64,000 nt of DNA, taken from an uncultured Sphingomonas sp. Its GTDB lineage: Bacteria > Pseudomonadota > Alphaproteobacteria > Sphingomonadales > Sphingomonadaceae. A program made the position numbers and the translations under genes. The notes below the pieces were generated by a model. It saw only the letters and a program-made list of their open reading frames with translations, ran no database searches and was not told the origin of the DNA. Of the stretch, positions 53,211 through 61,619 are shown piece after piece; position 1 is the first letter of the stretch, and each line of letters opens with the position of its first letter. Where the stretch lies: assembly GCF_934560975.1 (NCBI RefSeq), contig NZ_CAKTFO010000002.1:62001-126000 (forward strand), read 5' to 3'.

Positions 53211-56200
53211 TCACTCCGCCGCCAGCAGGGTTTCCGCCCCGCCCAGATCCACCGAGACGAGGCGCGACACGCCGCGCTCGGTCATGGTCACCCCGAACAG
53301 GCGATGCATCCGGCTCATCGTCACCGCATTGTGGGTGACCACCAGATAGCGCGTCTCGGTCTCCCGCGTCATCGCGATCAGCAGGTCGCAGAAACGTTCG
53401 ATATTGGCATCGTCCAGCGGCGCATCCACCTCGTCAAGGACGCAGATGGGCGCGGGATTTGTCAGGAACAAGGCGAAGATCAAGGCGACCGCCGTCAGCG
53501 CCTGCTCGCCGCCCGACAGCAGGGTCAGGCTGCCCAGCCTTTTGCCCGGCGGCTGGGCCATGATCTCCAGGCCGGCCTCCAGCGGATCCTCGCTGTCGAT
53601 CAGCGCCAGATGCGCCTCGCCGCCCGCGAACAGGGTCGTGAACAGGCGGCGGAAATGGCCGTCCACCGCCTCGAACGCGGCCAGCAGCCGCTGCCGTCCT
53701 TCGCGGTTGAGACTGCCGATCGATCCGCGTAGGCGATGCACCGCCTGCGCCAGTTCCTCCTGCTCGGCCGCATTGACGGCGCGCGATCCTTCCAGTTCGG
53801 CCAGCTCGGTTTCCGCAACGAGATTGACCGGCCCGATCCGCTCGCGATCCGCGACCAATTTGTCGTGACGGGCGCCTTCCTCCGCCGCCAACTGGAGGCT
53901 GGAGGGATCGAAGCCCACTTTCTCCGCCAGCACGGCCGCCGGGCAGGAGAAGCGTTCGCCCGCCTGTTGCGACAGTTCGGCGCGGCGGCTTTCCCCATGC
54001 TCCGCCCGTGCCTGCGCGCCGGCCCGCGCCTCCCGCGCCGCCGCCAGCGCCTCGCCTATGCCGGCGGATGCAGTCTCGATCCGGCGGAGTTCGGCTTCGC
54101 GCGCAACCTCCCCGTCGCCCGCAGCTCTGGCGGCGGCGTCCGCCGCCTCCGCCTGTTCGCTCAGGGTGGACAAGGCGCGGGCGAGCGCATCCGGCTTACC
54201 GGCCAGCGCCCTGCGTTCGACCTCGACCGCTTCGGCCCGCCGCTCCATCTCGGCCAGGCGCTTGGCCGCATCGCCGGCGCGCGATTTCCAGCCTTTGGCC
54301 TCGGCGCGTGCGGTTTGGAGCCGCCGTGCGTCATGGTCGAGCGACTGGGCGAGCGCCAGCGCCGTGCCGCGCGCTTCGGCCAGGCGAGCGCGCGCCGCAT
54401 TCGCCAGGGCGCCAAGCCGCTGCACCTCCATCCGCGTCGCCGTACCATCGGGCAGGGCCGCATGGATCGCCCCCGCCGCCTGGACCGCGCCGCCGGCTTC
54501 GGCCTGCTCCTGGTCGGCGCTCGCCCGGCGTTGATCCAGCGCCTTGGCCGCGGCGACGCGCCGCTCGATCGCGCCGGCGGCCAGATCCTCCTCGCGTCGG
54601 GCGGTGCGGAGCGCCTGTTCCGCCGCCGCGATCCGCGTCCGCGCCGCCTCGATCGCCCGCCGCGCGTCCGCCTGCTCGACCCCGGCCGCGTCCAGCGCCG
54701 CTTTGGCCGCAGCGACCCCGTCGCGCGCGGCGGGGAGCTGCCCGATCAACTCGGCATGGCGGTTGGCCCGGATCAGCCGTTCGGCGGCAGCCGCTCCGAC
54801 ATCGCGCGCATAATAGCCGTCCCAGCGGCGCATCCGGCCGGAGCGGGTGACGATGCGCTGCCCCGCCGCCAGCGGACCGCCATCGTCCGTGTCGACCACG
54901 CCCACCTGCGCCAGCCGGCGAAGCAAGGCCGCGCCACCTCGCACCTTGGGCGCGAGCGGCTCCACCCCGGCGGGCAAAAGCGGGTCGGCCGCATCTGGCT
55001 CCGCCCCGGCCCAGCCGCGCGCCCCGTCCGATCCGATCGGCGCATCCAGATCGTCGCCCAAGGCCGCCGCTAGCGCGCGCTCATAGCCGGGCGCGACGGT
55101 CAGGCTGGCGATCGCGCGATCACCCTTCACCTTGGCCAGCGCCAGGGCCAGCGCGCGTTCCTCGCTCTCCAGCGCGGCCAGGCTTGCGCGGGCGGTGGCG
55201 CTGACGCTCTCTGCCGTTTCGCGCGCGGCGGCGGCGGCATCGCGCCGCGCCTCAGCCTGTCGCAGCACATCGCCCAATTCCGCCAGCGTCGCCTCCGCCG
55301 TGGCAAGCGTCGCGCGGGCCACGTCGAGGGCCTCGGCCAACGGAGCCTCCTCCCCCAACGCCGCCAGCTCGTGATCGAGCTGCGCCACCGCCGCATCGGC
55401 CCGCGCCTTGCGCTGGCGGGCGGACGCCAGGGTCGTCTCGGCCACGCGCGCATCCGCCTGCTCGGCGGCGGCCCGTGCCATCGCCTGGGCGGACGCGACA
55501 TCGGCGTCGCGGGTGGCGCGTTCGGCTTCGACCACGTCGGCATCGCGCGCAACCTGCTGCGCCTCCCCGCTGGCGAGCGACTGGCTCAGCGCGCGCTCTT
55601 CGGCGGCAAGCCGCTCCAGCGCGGCGGCGGCGTCGACGGCCAGCGTATCCTCGCGCGCGCGATCGGCGGCCAGCACCTTGGCCTGACCCGCCAGATCGGC
55701 CAGCCGCCGCTCGGCCGACGCTTTTTCCTGGCGTACCCCGTCCACCTTGAACCGTGCCCGGCTGGCGGCGTCGCGCGCGGTTTCCGACAGCCTCCGCGCC
55801 TCGGCCAAGGCGGCGGTGGCAGCGGCGGCATGAGCGGCGGCGGCACGCTGCGCCTCGCTCGCCTCCGCAACCGCCCGCTCAGCCGCGTCGGCCTCCGCGC
55901 GGGCCTTTTCCGCCGCCGCCGCCGCCTCACGCCACCTGGCGAACAGCGTCCGCGCCTCGGCCAGGCGAATGTCGTTGGACAGGGTGCGATAGCGTTCGGC
56001 GGCCTTGGCCTGCCGCCGCAGCGCCGCCATCCGCGTGTCCATCTCCCCCAGCAGCTCGTCCAGCTTGACCAGGTTGGCCTCGGTCGCGCGCAGCTTGATC
56101 TCCGCCTCGCGCCGGCGGACGTGGAGGCCGGCAATTCCCGCCGCTTCCTCCAGCATCTGGCGGCGTTCGACCGGCTTGGCGGCGATCACGGCGGCGATCC

Positions 56201-56612
56201 GCCCCTGGCTGACCAGAGCGGGCGAGTGCGCGCCGGTGGCGGCGTCGGCGAACAGCAATGCCACGTCGCGCTGGCGCACGTCGCGACCGTTGATGCGGTA
56301 TGCGGAGCCGGCGCCGCGCTCGATCCGGCGCACGACTTCATTCTCCTGCCCGTCCTGCTCGGTCAGCAGCGACACTTCGGCGAAGTCGCGCGCCGCCCGC
56401 TGCGCGGTGCCGGCGAAGATCACGTCCTCCATGCCGCCGCCGCGCAGCGACTTGGCGCTGCCCTCGCCCATCACCCAGCGTATGGCTTCCAGCAGGTTGG
56501 ACTTGCCGCAGCCGTTCGGGCCAACCACGCCGGTCAGGCCCGGTTCGATCAGCAGCTCGGCCGGCTCGACGAAGCTCTTGAAGCCCGTCAGCCGCATTTT
56601 CCTGATGCGCAT
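53211..56612 (-). CDS. smc: Chromosome partition protein SMC
   Basis: 1133 residues. ABC-type head with Walker A VVGPNGCGKSNLLEAIRWVMG (near 30), long Ala/Glu/Arg-rich coiled coils, a central hinge (around APGYERALAAALGDDLDAPIG), and the C-terminal head with signature LLSGGEQALTAVALIFALF and Walker B ICVLDEVDAPLDDANIERF. The coiled coil is alanine-rich, as usual in high-GC alphaproteobacteria. Acts with ScpA/ScpB (not present here) in chromosome compaction and segregation. Start MRIRKMRLTGFKSFVEP is canonical. Confidence 0.96.
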   Translation of the reverse strand: MRIRKMRLTGFKSFVEPAELLIEPGLTGVVGPNGCGKSNLLEAIRWVMGEGSAKSLRGGGMEDVIFAGTAQRAARDFAEVSLLTEQDGQENEVVRRIERGAGSAYRINGRDVRQRDVALLFADAATGAHSPALVSQGRIAAVIAAKPVERRQMLEEAAGIAGLHVRRREAEIKLRATEANLVKLDELLGEMDTRMAALRRQAKAAERYRTLSNDIRLAEARTLFARWREAAAAAEKARAEADAAERAVAEASEAQRAAAAHAAAATAALAEARRLSETARDAASRARFKVDGVRQEKASAERRLADLAGQAKVLAADRAREDTLAVDAAAALERLAAEERALSQSLASGEAQQVARDADVVEAERATRDADVASAQAMARAAAEQADARVAETTLASARQRKARADAAVAQLDHELAALGEEAPLAEALDVARATLATAEATLAELGDVLRQAEARRDAAAAARETAESVSATARASLAALESEERALALALAKVKGDRAIASLTVAPGYERALAAALGDDLDAPIGSDGARGWAGAEPDAADPLLPAGVEPLAPKVRGGAALLRRLAQVGVVDTDDGGPLAAGQRIVTRSGRMRRWDGYYARDVGAAAAERLIRANRHAELIGQLPAARDGVAAAKAALDAAGVEQADARRAIEAARTRIAAAEQALRTARREEDLAAGAIERRVAAAKALDQRRASADQEQAEAGGAVQAAGAIHAALPDGTATRMEVQRLGALANAARARLAEARGTALALAQSLDHDARRLQTARAEAKGWKSRAGDAAKRLAEMERRAEAVEVERRALAGKPDALARALSTLSEQAEAADAAARAAGDGEVAREAELRRIETASAGIGEALAAAREARAGAQARAEHGESRRAELSQQAGERFSCPAAVLAEKVGFDPSSLQLAAEEGARHDKLVADRERIGPVNLVAETELAELEGSRAVNAAEQEELAQAVHRLRGSIGSLNREGRQRLLAAFEAVDGHFRRLFTTLFAGGEAHLALIDSEDPLEAGLEIMAQPPGKRLGSLTLLSGGEQALTAVALIFALFLTNPAPICVLDEVDAPLDDANIERFCDLLIAMTRETETRYLVVTHNAVTMSRMHRLFGVTMTERGVSRLVSVDLGGAETLLAAE

Positions 56613-56641
56613 ACCCGTCCCCCGACCGGGCGCTCAGCGCA

Positions 56642-57376
56642 TCAGCCGCCGACGGCTTGCTGCAACAGCGGGTCCAGCGTTCCCCAGGTGGCGGCGTTCT
56701 GCTGCAACTCGCCGTTGATCAGGAAGCTGGGGGTGCTGTTCACGCCCGCATCGGCCGCATGCTGCTGATTGGCGGTCAGTGCCTCGATGCGCTTCTGGTC
56801 GGACAGGCAGGCGGCGGCCTGCGTACGGGACAGGCCGCGCGCGCCGAAGAAGCCGAACATGCCGCCCTTTTCCGCCAAAGCCCTGAACTGATCGGCGGGC
56901 TGGGCATTCTGCAACGCCTGCTGTTCGGCCGGGGTCATCGCCATGACCTTGTTCAGGATCTCCTCCTGCACGGCGAACAATTGCTCGGACAGCGGGAAAT
57001 AGGTGTCCGCGCCCCGGCACGACATCAGCAGGGCCAGCGGCGCATCGGGCGCATGGATCAGGAGCGAGCGGAATTCCCAGCTGACCCGGCCGGTCTTTAC
57101 ATATTTGTCGATCAGCTTGGGCGCGCCCTCGCTCTCGAACAGCTTGCAGTGCGGGCAGGTGAAGGAGGCATATTCGATCAGCTTCACCGGCGCATTGGGA
57201 TTTCCCATGCGATAGCCGCCCTCCGGCGTCTCCACGACCATGTCGGACCAGCTCTTGCCCGCCGGCGCGGCAACGGACGCCACGGGTGACGACGGCGCGG
57301 CCGAGCCGGTCTTCTGCTCGGAACAGCCGGAAACGGCGAAGGCGGCAAGGGCGATCAGGCCAAGGGTACGGGTCAT
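56642..57376 (-). CDS. DsbA-like thioredoxin-fold lipoprotein
   Basis: 244 residues from ATG 57376: lipoprotein signal with lipobox FAVSGC, a low-complexity spacer, then DsbA-type domain with the redox site YASFTCPHCKLF (CPHC), an inserted helical domain, and a cis-Pro loop in NSTPSFLINGEL. Probably a periplasmic thiol oxidase or isomerase partner. Followed directly upstream by a second DsbA-like gene. GTG at 57379 is the alternative start. Confidence 0.92.
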   Translation of the reverse strand: MTRTLGLIALAAFAVSGCSEQKTGSAAPSSPVASVAAPAGKSWSDMVVETPEGGYRMGNPNAPVKLIEYASFTCPHCKLFESEGAPKLIDKYVKTGRVSWEFRSLLIHAPDAPLALLMSCRGADTYFPLSEQLFAVQEEILNKVMAMTPAEQQALQNAQPADQFRALAEKGGMFGFFGARGLSRTQAAACLSDQKRIEALTANQQHAADAGVNSTPSFLINGELQQNAATWGTLDPLLQQAVGG

Positions 57377-57405
57377 CACTGCGAAGGGATCCTGTCTGTT
57401 CTGGC

Positions 57406-58095
57406 TTATTTCAACGCGGCGGAGAGGGCGCGGTCAAGATCGGCCCAGCTGGTGATCCCCGGCGTCATCGTCCCGTTGATCAGGAATGTCGGCGTGCCGG
57501 GAAAATTGGGACGCTTCCACGCCTCGTCCGCCTGCGCGATCAGCACCTTCTGCTCGGCCGGGTTGACGGTGCAGGCGCGGACCTTGGCCTGGGTATAGCC
57601 GCGCGCCGCCAGCACCTGATCGAAGCCGGCGCCGACCGCCAGCAACGGCAGCAGGCGATCGGGCGGCAATTGCTCCTTGGGTGCCTCGGCCGACTGTGAC
57701 CATGTCGCCGCGCGGCCCATCCACGCCTGCTGCTGACCATAGAGCAAGGGCGCCACCGCGAAGAAGGATTGCGGTCCGTCGCAGCGCGCCACCATCGACG
57801 CGGCGAAGTCGAACCCGTCGCGCAGTGCGTGGCGCACCTCGTAGCTGACCTGCCCGGTGCGGATATATTTGGCGGTGAGCGGAAGGATCGCCTCGCCCTC
57901 CAGCTTCGCGCAATGCGGGCAGGTGAGCGAAAGATATTCGACCAGATTCACCCTGGCATCGGGGTTGCCCTGAACGAAGGCGCCCGCGGGCGTCCGGTTC
58001 GTGACCTTGGACCAATCCTGCGGGGCGGCGACGGCCGACGTTGCGATCGAGGCCGCGAGGACGAAACCGGTGGCGAGGCGATGAATCTGGCTCAA
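57406..58095 (-). CDS. Periplasmic DsbA-like thiol:disulfide oxidoreductase
   Basis: 229 residues. Start placed at a TTG (58095): (M)SQIHRLATGFVLAASIATSAVAA, a clean signal peptide with AAGAGGAGC upstream; the longer ORF start gives an Arg-rich leader. Redox motif LTCPHCAKLEG (CPHC), and cis-Pro loop FPGTPTFLING. A paralogue of the downstream lipoprotein, 26 bases apart. The pair is usual near smc and mutY in sphingomonads as I recall. Confidence 0.9.
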   Translation of the reverse strand: MSQIHRLATGFVLAASIATSAVAAPQDWSKVTNRTPAGAFVQGNPDARVNLVEYLSLTCPHCAKLEGEAILPLTAKYIRTGQVSYEVRHALRDGFDFAASMVARCDGPQSFFAVAPLLYGQQQAWMGRAATWSQSAEAPKEQLPPDRLLPLLAVGAGFDQVLAARGYTQAKVRACTVNPAEQKVLIAQADEAWKRPNFPGTPTFLINGTMTPGITSWADLDRALSAALK

Positions 58096-58634
58096 TCGTT
58101 GCTCCTCTTGGTCTCGTTGCCGCCGATCCGGGGCAGGCCGCTGCTGGCCGCGACCGCGCCGGCGAGAGCGGACAGGCATTCGCGTAATTCCGGGTCGGCG
58201 ATGCCGCGCAGGCTCTCGCCCAGTTCCGCCGGAACCGGCCGCACCGATGGCGGCGCCGCACGCGACGACCGCGCAGCGATGTGCCCCTGCTTCATCGTGA
58301 CGCGCGTTACGGCCTCATAGCCGAAAAAGCGGTTGGTCCGTTCGATGATGACCGGCTCGACATGCTGCATCATCGGCGCATGGGCGCCCTGCACCACCAC
58401 GGTCAGCACGCCACCGGCGCGCTTGCCGGCCGGGAAGCGGATCGATTCGGGTGCCGAAACCTCGGCATAGCGCGGGCCGACGATCTCCGCCCAGCGGCTC
58501 ACCACCGCCGACTGCACGAAGCCGAAACGGCGGAAAGCCGCGCCGCCAATCTCCGGCAGCAGGTCCGCGACCGCCTTCTGACCGCGCCTGCGCGGCTCCT
58601 CCGGCGGCCCGTTCCGACTCTTTCGTTCACTCAT
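58092..58634 (-). CDS. DUF721 (DciA-like) protein
   Basis: About 180 residues from ATG 58634 with GAGG just before. The DUF721 core VADLLPEIGGAAFRRFGFVQSAVVSRWAEIVGPRYAEVSAPESIRF and LTVVVQGAHAPMMQHVEPVIIERTNRFFGYEAV is clear. DciA proteins load the replicative helicase DnaB in many bacteria lacking DnaC, so a similar role is likely. Divergent from mutY; overlaps the TTG start region of the DsbA gene by 4 bases. Confidence 0.88.
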   Translation of the reverse strand: MSERKSRNGPPEEPRRRGQKAVADLLPEIGGAAFRRFGFVQSAVVSRWAEIVGPRYAEVSAPESIRFPAGKRAGGVLTVVVQGAHAPMMQHVEPVIIERTNRFFGYEAVTRVTMKQGHIAARSSRAAPPSVRPVPAELGESLRGIADPELRECLSALAGAVAASSGLPRIGGNETKRSND

Positions 58635-58660
58635 AGCCTCGCCCATGCCATAGCGCGGCC

Positions 58661-59695
58661 ATGCCCGTCGATAGCGGCCGCGCGCCGGCCGAGGCGCTCC
58701 TTGCCTGGTACGATCGTCACCGCCGCCACCTGCCCTGGCGCGCGGACAGCGGCGTCGTGCCCGATCCCTATGCCGTGTGGCTGTCCGAAATCATGCTGCA
58801 ACAGACCACGGTCGCGGCCGTGAAGCCTTACTTCCGCGCGTTCCTCGATCGCTGGCCGACGGTGCAGGCGCTGGCCGCCGCCGAAGATGCCGACGTGCTC
58901 GCGGCCTGGGCGGGCCTCGGCTATTATGCGCGCGCCCGCAACCTGATCGCCTGCGCGCGCACCGTTGCCGCGATCGGGGCCTTTCCGGACAGCGAGGAGG
59001 GCCTGCGCGCGCTGCCCGGCGTGGGCCGCTACACCGCCGCCGCCGTGGCCGCCATTGCGTTCGGTCGGCGGGCGGTGGTGGTCGACGCCAATGTCGAGCG
59101 GGTCGTGTCGCGGCTGTTCGCGGTCGAGACGCCTTTGCCCGCCGCGCGGCCGGAGCTGTTCCGGCTCTGCGACACGATCACCCCGAAAGAGCGCGCTGGC
59201 GACTTCGCGCAGGCGATGATGGACCTTGGCTCCACCGTCTGCACGCCACGCGCGCCGACCTGCATATTGTGCCCGCTGGCGGACCATTGCGCCGCGCGCG
59301 CGGCCGGCACCCAGGCCCTCTATCCGCGCAAGCAGCCCAAGGCCGCCAAACCCGAACGGCGCGGCACCTTCTTCTGGATTGAACAGGACGGCCGCGTGTT
59401 GCTGGTCCGCCGCCCCGCCTCCGGGCTGCTCGGCGGGATGCGCGGCTTGCCGACCGGACCGTGGGTCGAGGGTGATCCGGGACTGGAAGGCGCGCCTCTC
59501 GCTGCCGATTGGCGGGAACTTGGGACCGGCCGGCACGTCTTCACGCACTTCGCACTGTCGTACCGGGTGGTTGCGGCGGAGGGCGGCGCATACGAGGGCG
59601 AATGGTGGCCGGTGGACGAACTCGCCGCCGCCGGTCTGCCCACATTGTTCGCGCGCGCCGCCGCCCTGGCACTGGTTGAAAGAGAGGTAGCATGA
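58661..59695 (+). CDS. mutY: A/G-specific adenine glycosylase MutY
   Basis: 344 residues. Removes A mispaired with 8-oxoguanine. Catalytic Glu in WLSEIMLQQTTV, helix-hairpin-helix LPGVGRYTAAAVAAIAFGRR with VDANVERV carrying the catalytic Asp, iron-sulfur cluster C-x6-C-x2-C-x5-C in VCTPRAPTCILCPLADHC, and a C-terminal NUDIX-like 8-oxoG-recognition domain (RGTFFWIEQDGRVLLVRRP ... GLLGGMRGLPTG). Overlaps nudC by 4 bases (59692-59695). Confidence 0.95.
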   Translation: MPVDSGRAPAEALLAWYDRHRRHLPWRADSGVVPDPYAVWLSEIMLQQTTVAAVKPYFRAFLDRWPTVQALAAAEDADVLAAWAGLGYYARARNLIACARTVAAIGAFPDSEEGLRALPGVGRYTAAAVAAIAFGRRAVVVDANVERVVSRLFAVETPLPAARPELFRLCDTITPKERAGDFAQAMMDLGSTVCTPRAPTCILCPLADHCAARAAGTQALYPRKQPKAAKPERRGTFFWIEQDGRVLLVRRPASGLLGGMRGLPTGPWVEGDPGLEGAPLAADWRELGTGRHVFTHFALSYRVVAAEGGAYEGEWWPVDELAAAGLPTLFARAAALALVEREVA

Positions 59696-60558
59696 CGTTC
59701 GTGCCCGGCTTCACAGGATCGCCGCTCGACCGGTGCGAGCCCGCGCGACGCGATCCCGCCCGGTTCGCGGCAATGGTGGACGATTCCCGCGCGCTGATCC
59801 TGCCGCTGGCGGAGTACATCCCGTCGGTCGAAGCGGCAGAGCTGTCGTGGCAGCCCCTGCCGCCCCTGCCGCGCGAAGAATTGCTGCTGATGGGCACGAT
59901 CGACGGCATCCCCCGCTTCGGCTGGATCGACCCGCAAGCGCCGGGCGCGCGCCGCACGCCGGAGCTGATGGCGCTGCTGGCCACGTTGGCGCCGGGCGAG
60001 GCCGCGACCTATGCCGCCGCGCGATCGGTGCTCGACTGGCACGCCCGGCATCGTTTCTGTGCCCAGTGCGGCGGCAGAACCCATCCGCATCATGCCGGAT
60101 GGGCGCGGGTTTGCCCGGTCTGCAACGCCGAACATTATCCCCGCACCGATCCGGTCGCGATCATGCTGGCGGAATATGACGGGCGGGTGCTGGTCGGACG
60201 CCAGGCGGCCTTTCCGCCTGGACGCTATTCGGCGCTCGCCGGCTTCATTGAGGTCGCCGAGTCGGTGGAGGAAGCCGTTGCGCGCGAGCTGAAGGAGGAA
60301 GCGGGCGTGGTTGCCACCTCCGTCCGCTACGTGTCGAGCCAGCCCTGGCCCTTCCCGTCTCAGCTGATGATCGCCTGCATCGCCACCGCCGCCGACGATC
60401 GCATCCAGCTCGACATGGCCGAGCTGGAGGATGCCAAGTGGGTGGATCGCGACCAGGTGCGCGCCGCTTTGGCGGGCGCACCCGATGCCGCATTCCTGCC
60501 CCCGCCCGATTATGCGATAGCCAACACCCTGTTCCGGATCTGGCTGGCGGAGGGCTGA
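59692..60558 (+). CDS. nudC: NADH pyrophosphatase / NAD-RNA decapping hydrolase NudC
   Basis: 288 residues. Zinc ribbon Cys123, Cys126, Cys141 and Cys144; Nudix box GFIEVAESVEEAVARELKEE (184 on) matches GX5EX7REUXEEXGU; the NudC-specific SQPWPFPS motif is at 216-223. Splits NAD(H) and removes NAD caps from RNA. Translationally coupled to mutY. A hexamer repeat follows the stop. Confidence 0.95.
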   Translation: MTFVPGFTGSPLDRCEPARRDPARFAAMVDDSRALILPLAEYIPSVEAAELSWQPLPPLPREELLLMGTIDGIPRFGWIDPQAPGARRTPELMALLATLAPGEAATYAAARSVLDWHARHRFCAQCGGRTHPHHAGWARVCPVCNAEHYPRTDPVAIMLAEYDGRVLVGRQAAFPPGRYSALAGFIEVAESVEEAVARELKEEAGVVATSVRYVSSQPWPFPSQLMIACIATAADDRIQLDMAELEDAKWVDRDQVRAALAGAPDAAFLPPPDYAIANTLFRIWLAEG

Positions 60559-60560
60559 GG

Positions 60561-60590
60561 CTCAGCCTCAGCCTCAGCCTCAGCCTCAGC
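60561..60590. repeat. (CTCAGC)5 hexanucleotide tandem repeat
   Basis: Five perfect CTCAGC units between the convergent nudC and fpr stop codons, 2 bases after the nudC stop and reaching into the fpr stop. Read on the minus strand it gives GGC TGA repeated, so fpr has five in-frame stops in succession. Confidence 0.9.
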
Positions 60591-61401
60591 CTACGAAGGC
60601 GCGCTCAATCACATAGTCGCCGGGCTGCGCATTCGACCCTTCGGTGAAGCCTAGCTGTTCCAGCAGTTCGGCCGTGTCCTTGATCATCGCCATCGATCCG
60701 CACAGCATCACCCGGTCATGTTCGGGGTCGAAGCGCGGCGGCTCCCCGGCATTGCCCTGGAACAGCCGTCCATCCTTGATCAGCACGTCGATACGGTCGC
60801 GCGTGTGGAAATCCTCGCGCGTCACGGTCGGCACATAGGTCAGCTGCTCGGCCGCGACATTATCGACCAGCGGATCGTCGGCCAGCTTGCTTTCCAGCCA
60901 CTCGCGATAGGCGAGGTCGCTGACCCGGCGGACCGAATGGACCACCACCACCTGGTTGAACAGGTCGTAGACGTCGGGATCGCGGATGATCGACATCCAC
61001 GGCGCAAGGCCGGTGCCGGTGCCCATCAGGAACAGCCGGCGGCCGGGCTTCAGCGCGTCGGTGACGAGCGTGCCGGTCGGCTTGCGGCCGAGATAGATGT
61101 CGTCGCCTTCCTTGATCTGCTGGAGTTGCGCCGTCAGCGGCCCGTTCTCCACCTTGATCGACAGGAATTCCAACTCCTCGGCATAAGCCGGCGAGGCGAT
61201 GGAATAGGCCCGCAGCAGCGGCTTGCCATTGTCGCCCTGCAGCCCGATCATCACGAACTCGCCGGAACGGAAGCGGAAGCTGGCCGGGCGGGTGATGGTG
61301 AAGCTGAACAGATGCTCGTTCCAATGCTTCACGCTCAATACCTTTTCGACCGACAGGCTGGCCGTAGGCTCAAGCGGGGCGATCACGGCATGGGCGGACA
61401 T
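60586..61401 (-). CDS. fpr: Ferredoxin--NADP(+) reductase
   Basis: 271 residues from ATG 61401. FAD-binding motif LRAYSIASPAY, NADP-binding FLMGTGTGLAPWMSIIRDP, MLCGSMAMI and C-terminal VIERAFVG. This is the bacterial subclass of Fpr that transfers electrons between NADPH and ferredoxin or flavodoxin, often under oxidative stress. GAGGTG lies about 15 bases upstream of the start. Upstream ORF extension is not coding. The stop is inside the hexamer repeat. Confidence 0.94.
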   Translation of the reverse strand: MSAHAVIAPLEPTASLSVEKVLSVKHWNEHLFSFTITRPASFRFRSGEFVMIGLQGDNGKPLLRAYSIASPAYAEELEFLSIKVENGPLTAQLQQIKEGDDIYLGRKPTGTLVTDALKPGRRLFLMGTGTGLAPWMSIIRDPDVYDLFNQVVVVHSVRRVSDLAYREWLESKLADDPLVDNVAAEQLTYVPTVTREDFHTRDRIDVLIKDGRLFQGNAGEPPRFDPEHDRVMLCGSMAMIKDTAELLEQLGFTEGSNAQPGDYVIERAFVG

Positions 61402-61619
61402 GATGGGAACGGCACCTCGATAAATGGAAAGGTCGCGCCTTAGGCAGGCTGTGCCGGCCATGCAACTGGCCAGGTCCCGCCGCCAGCTAGAATAGCTTGG
61501 CCGGCGCATAGCTGAGACGGCGCGCCGTCATTTTCGCCATTGAGCCCCGCCGCCAAGGGGGCTAGCGGGCGCGGCCGCATCGGCGGGACATGGATCCGGC
61601 CGCAAGGGGGAGCGATATT

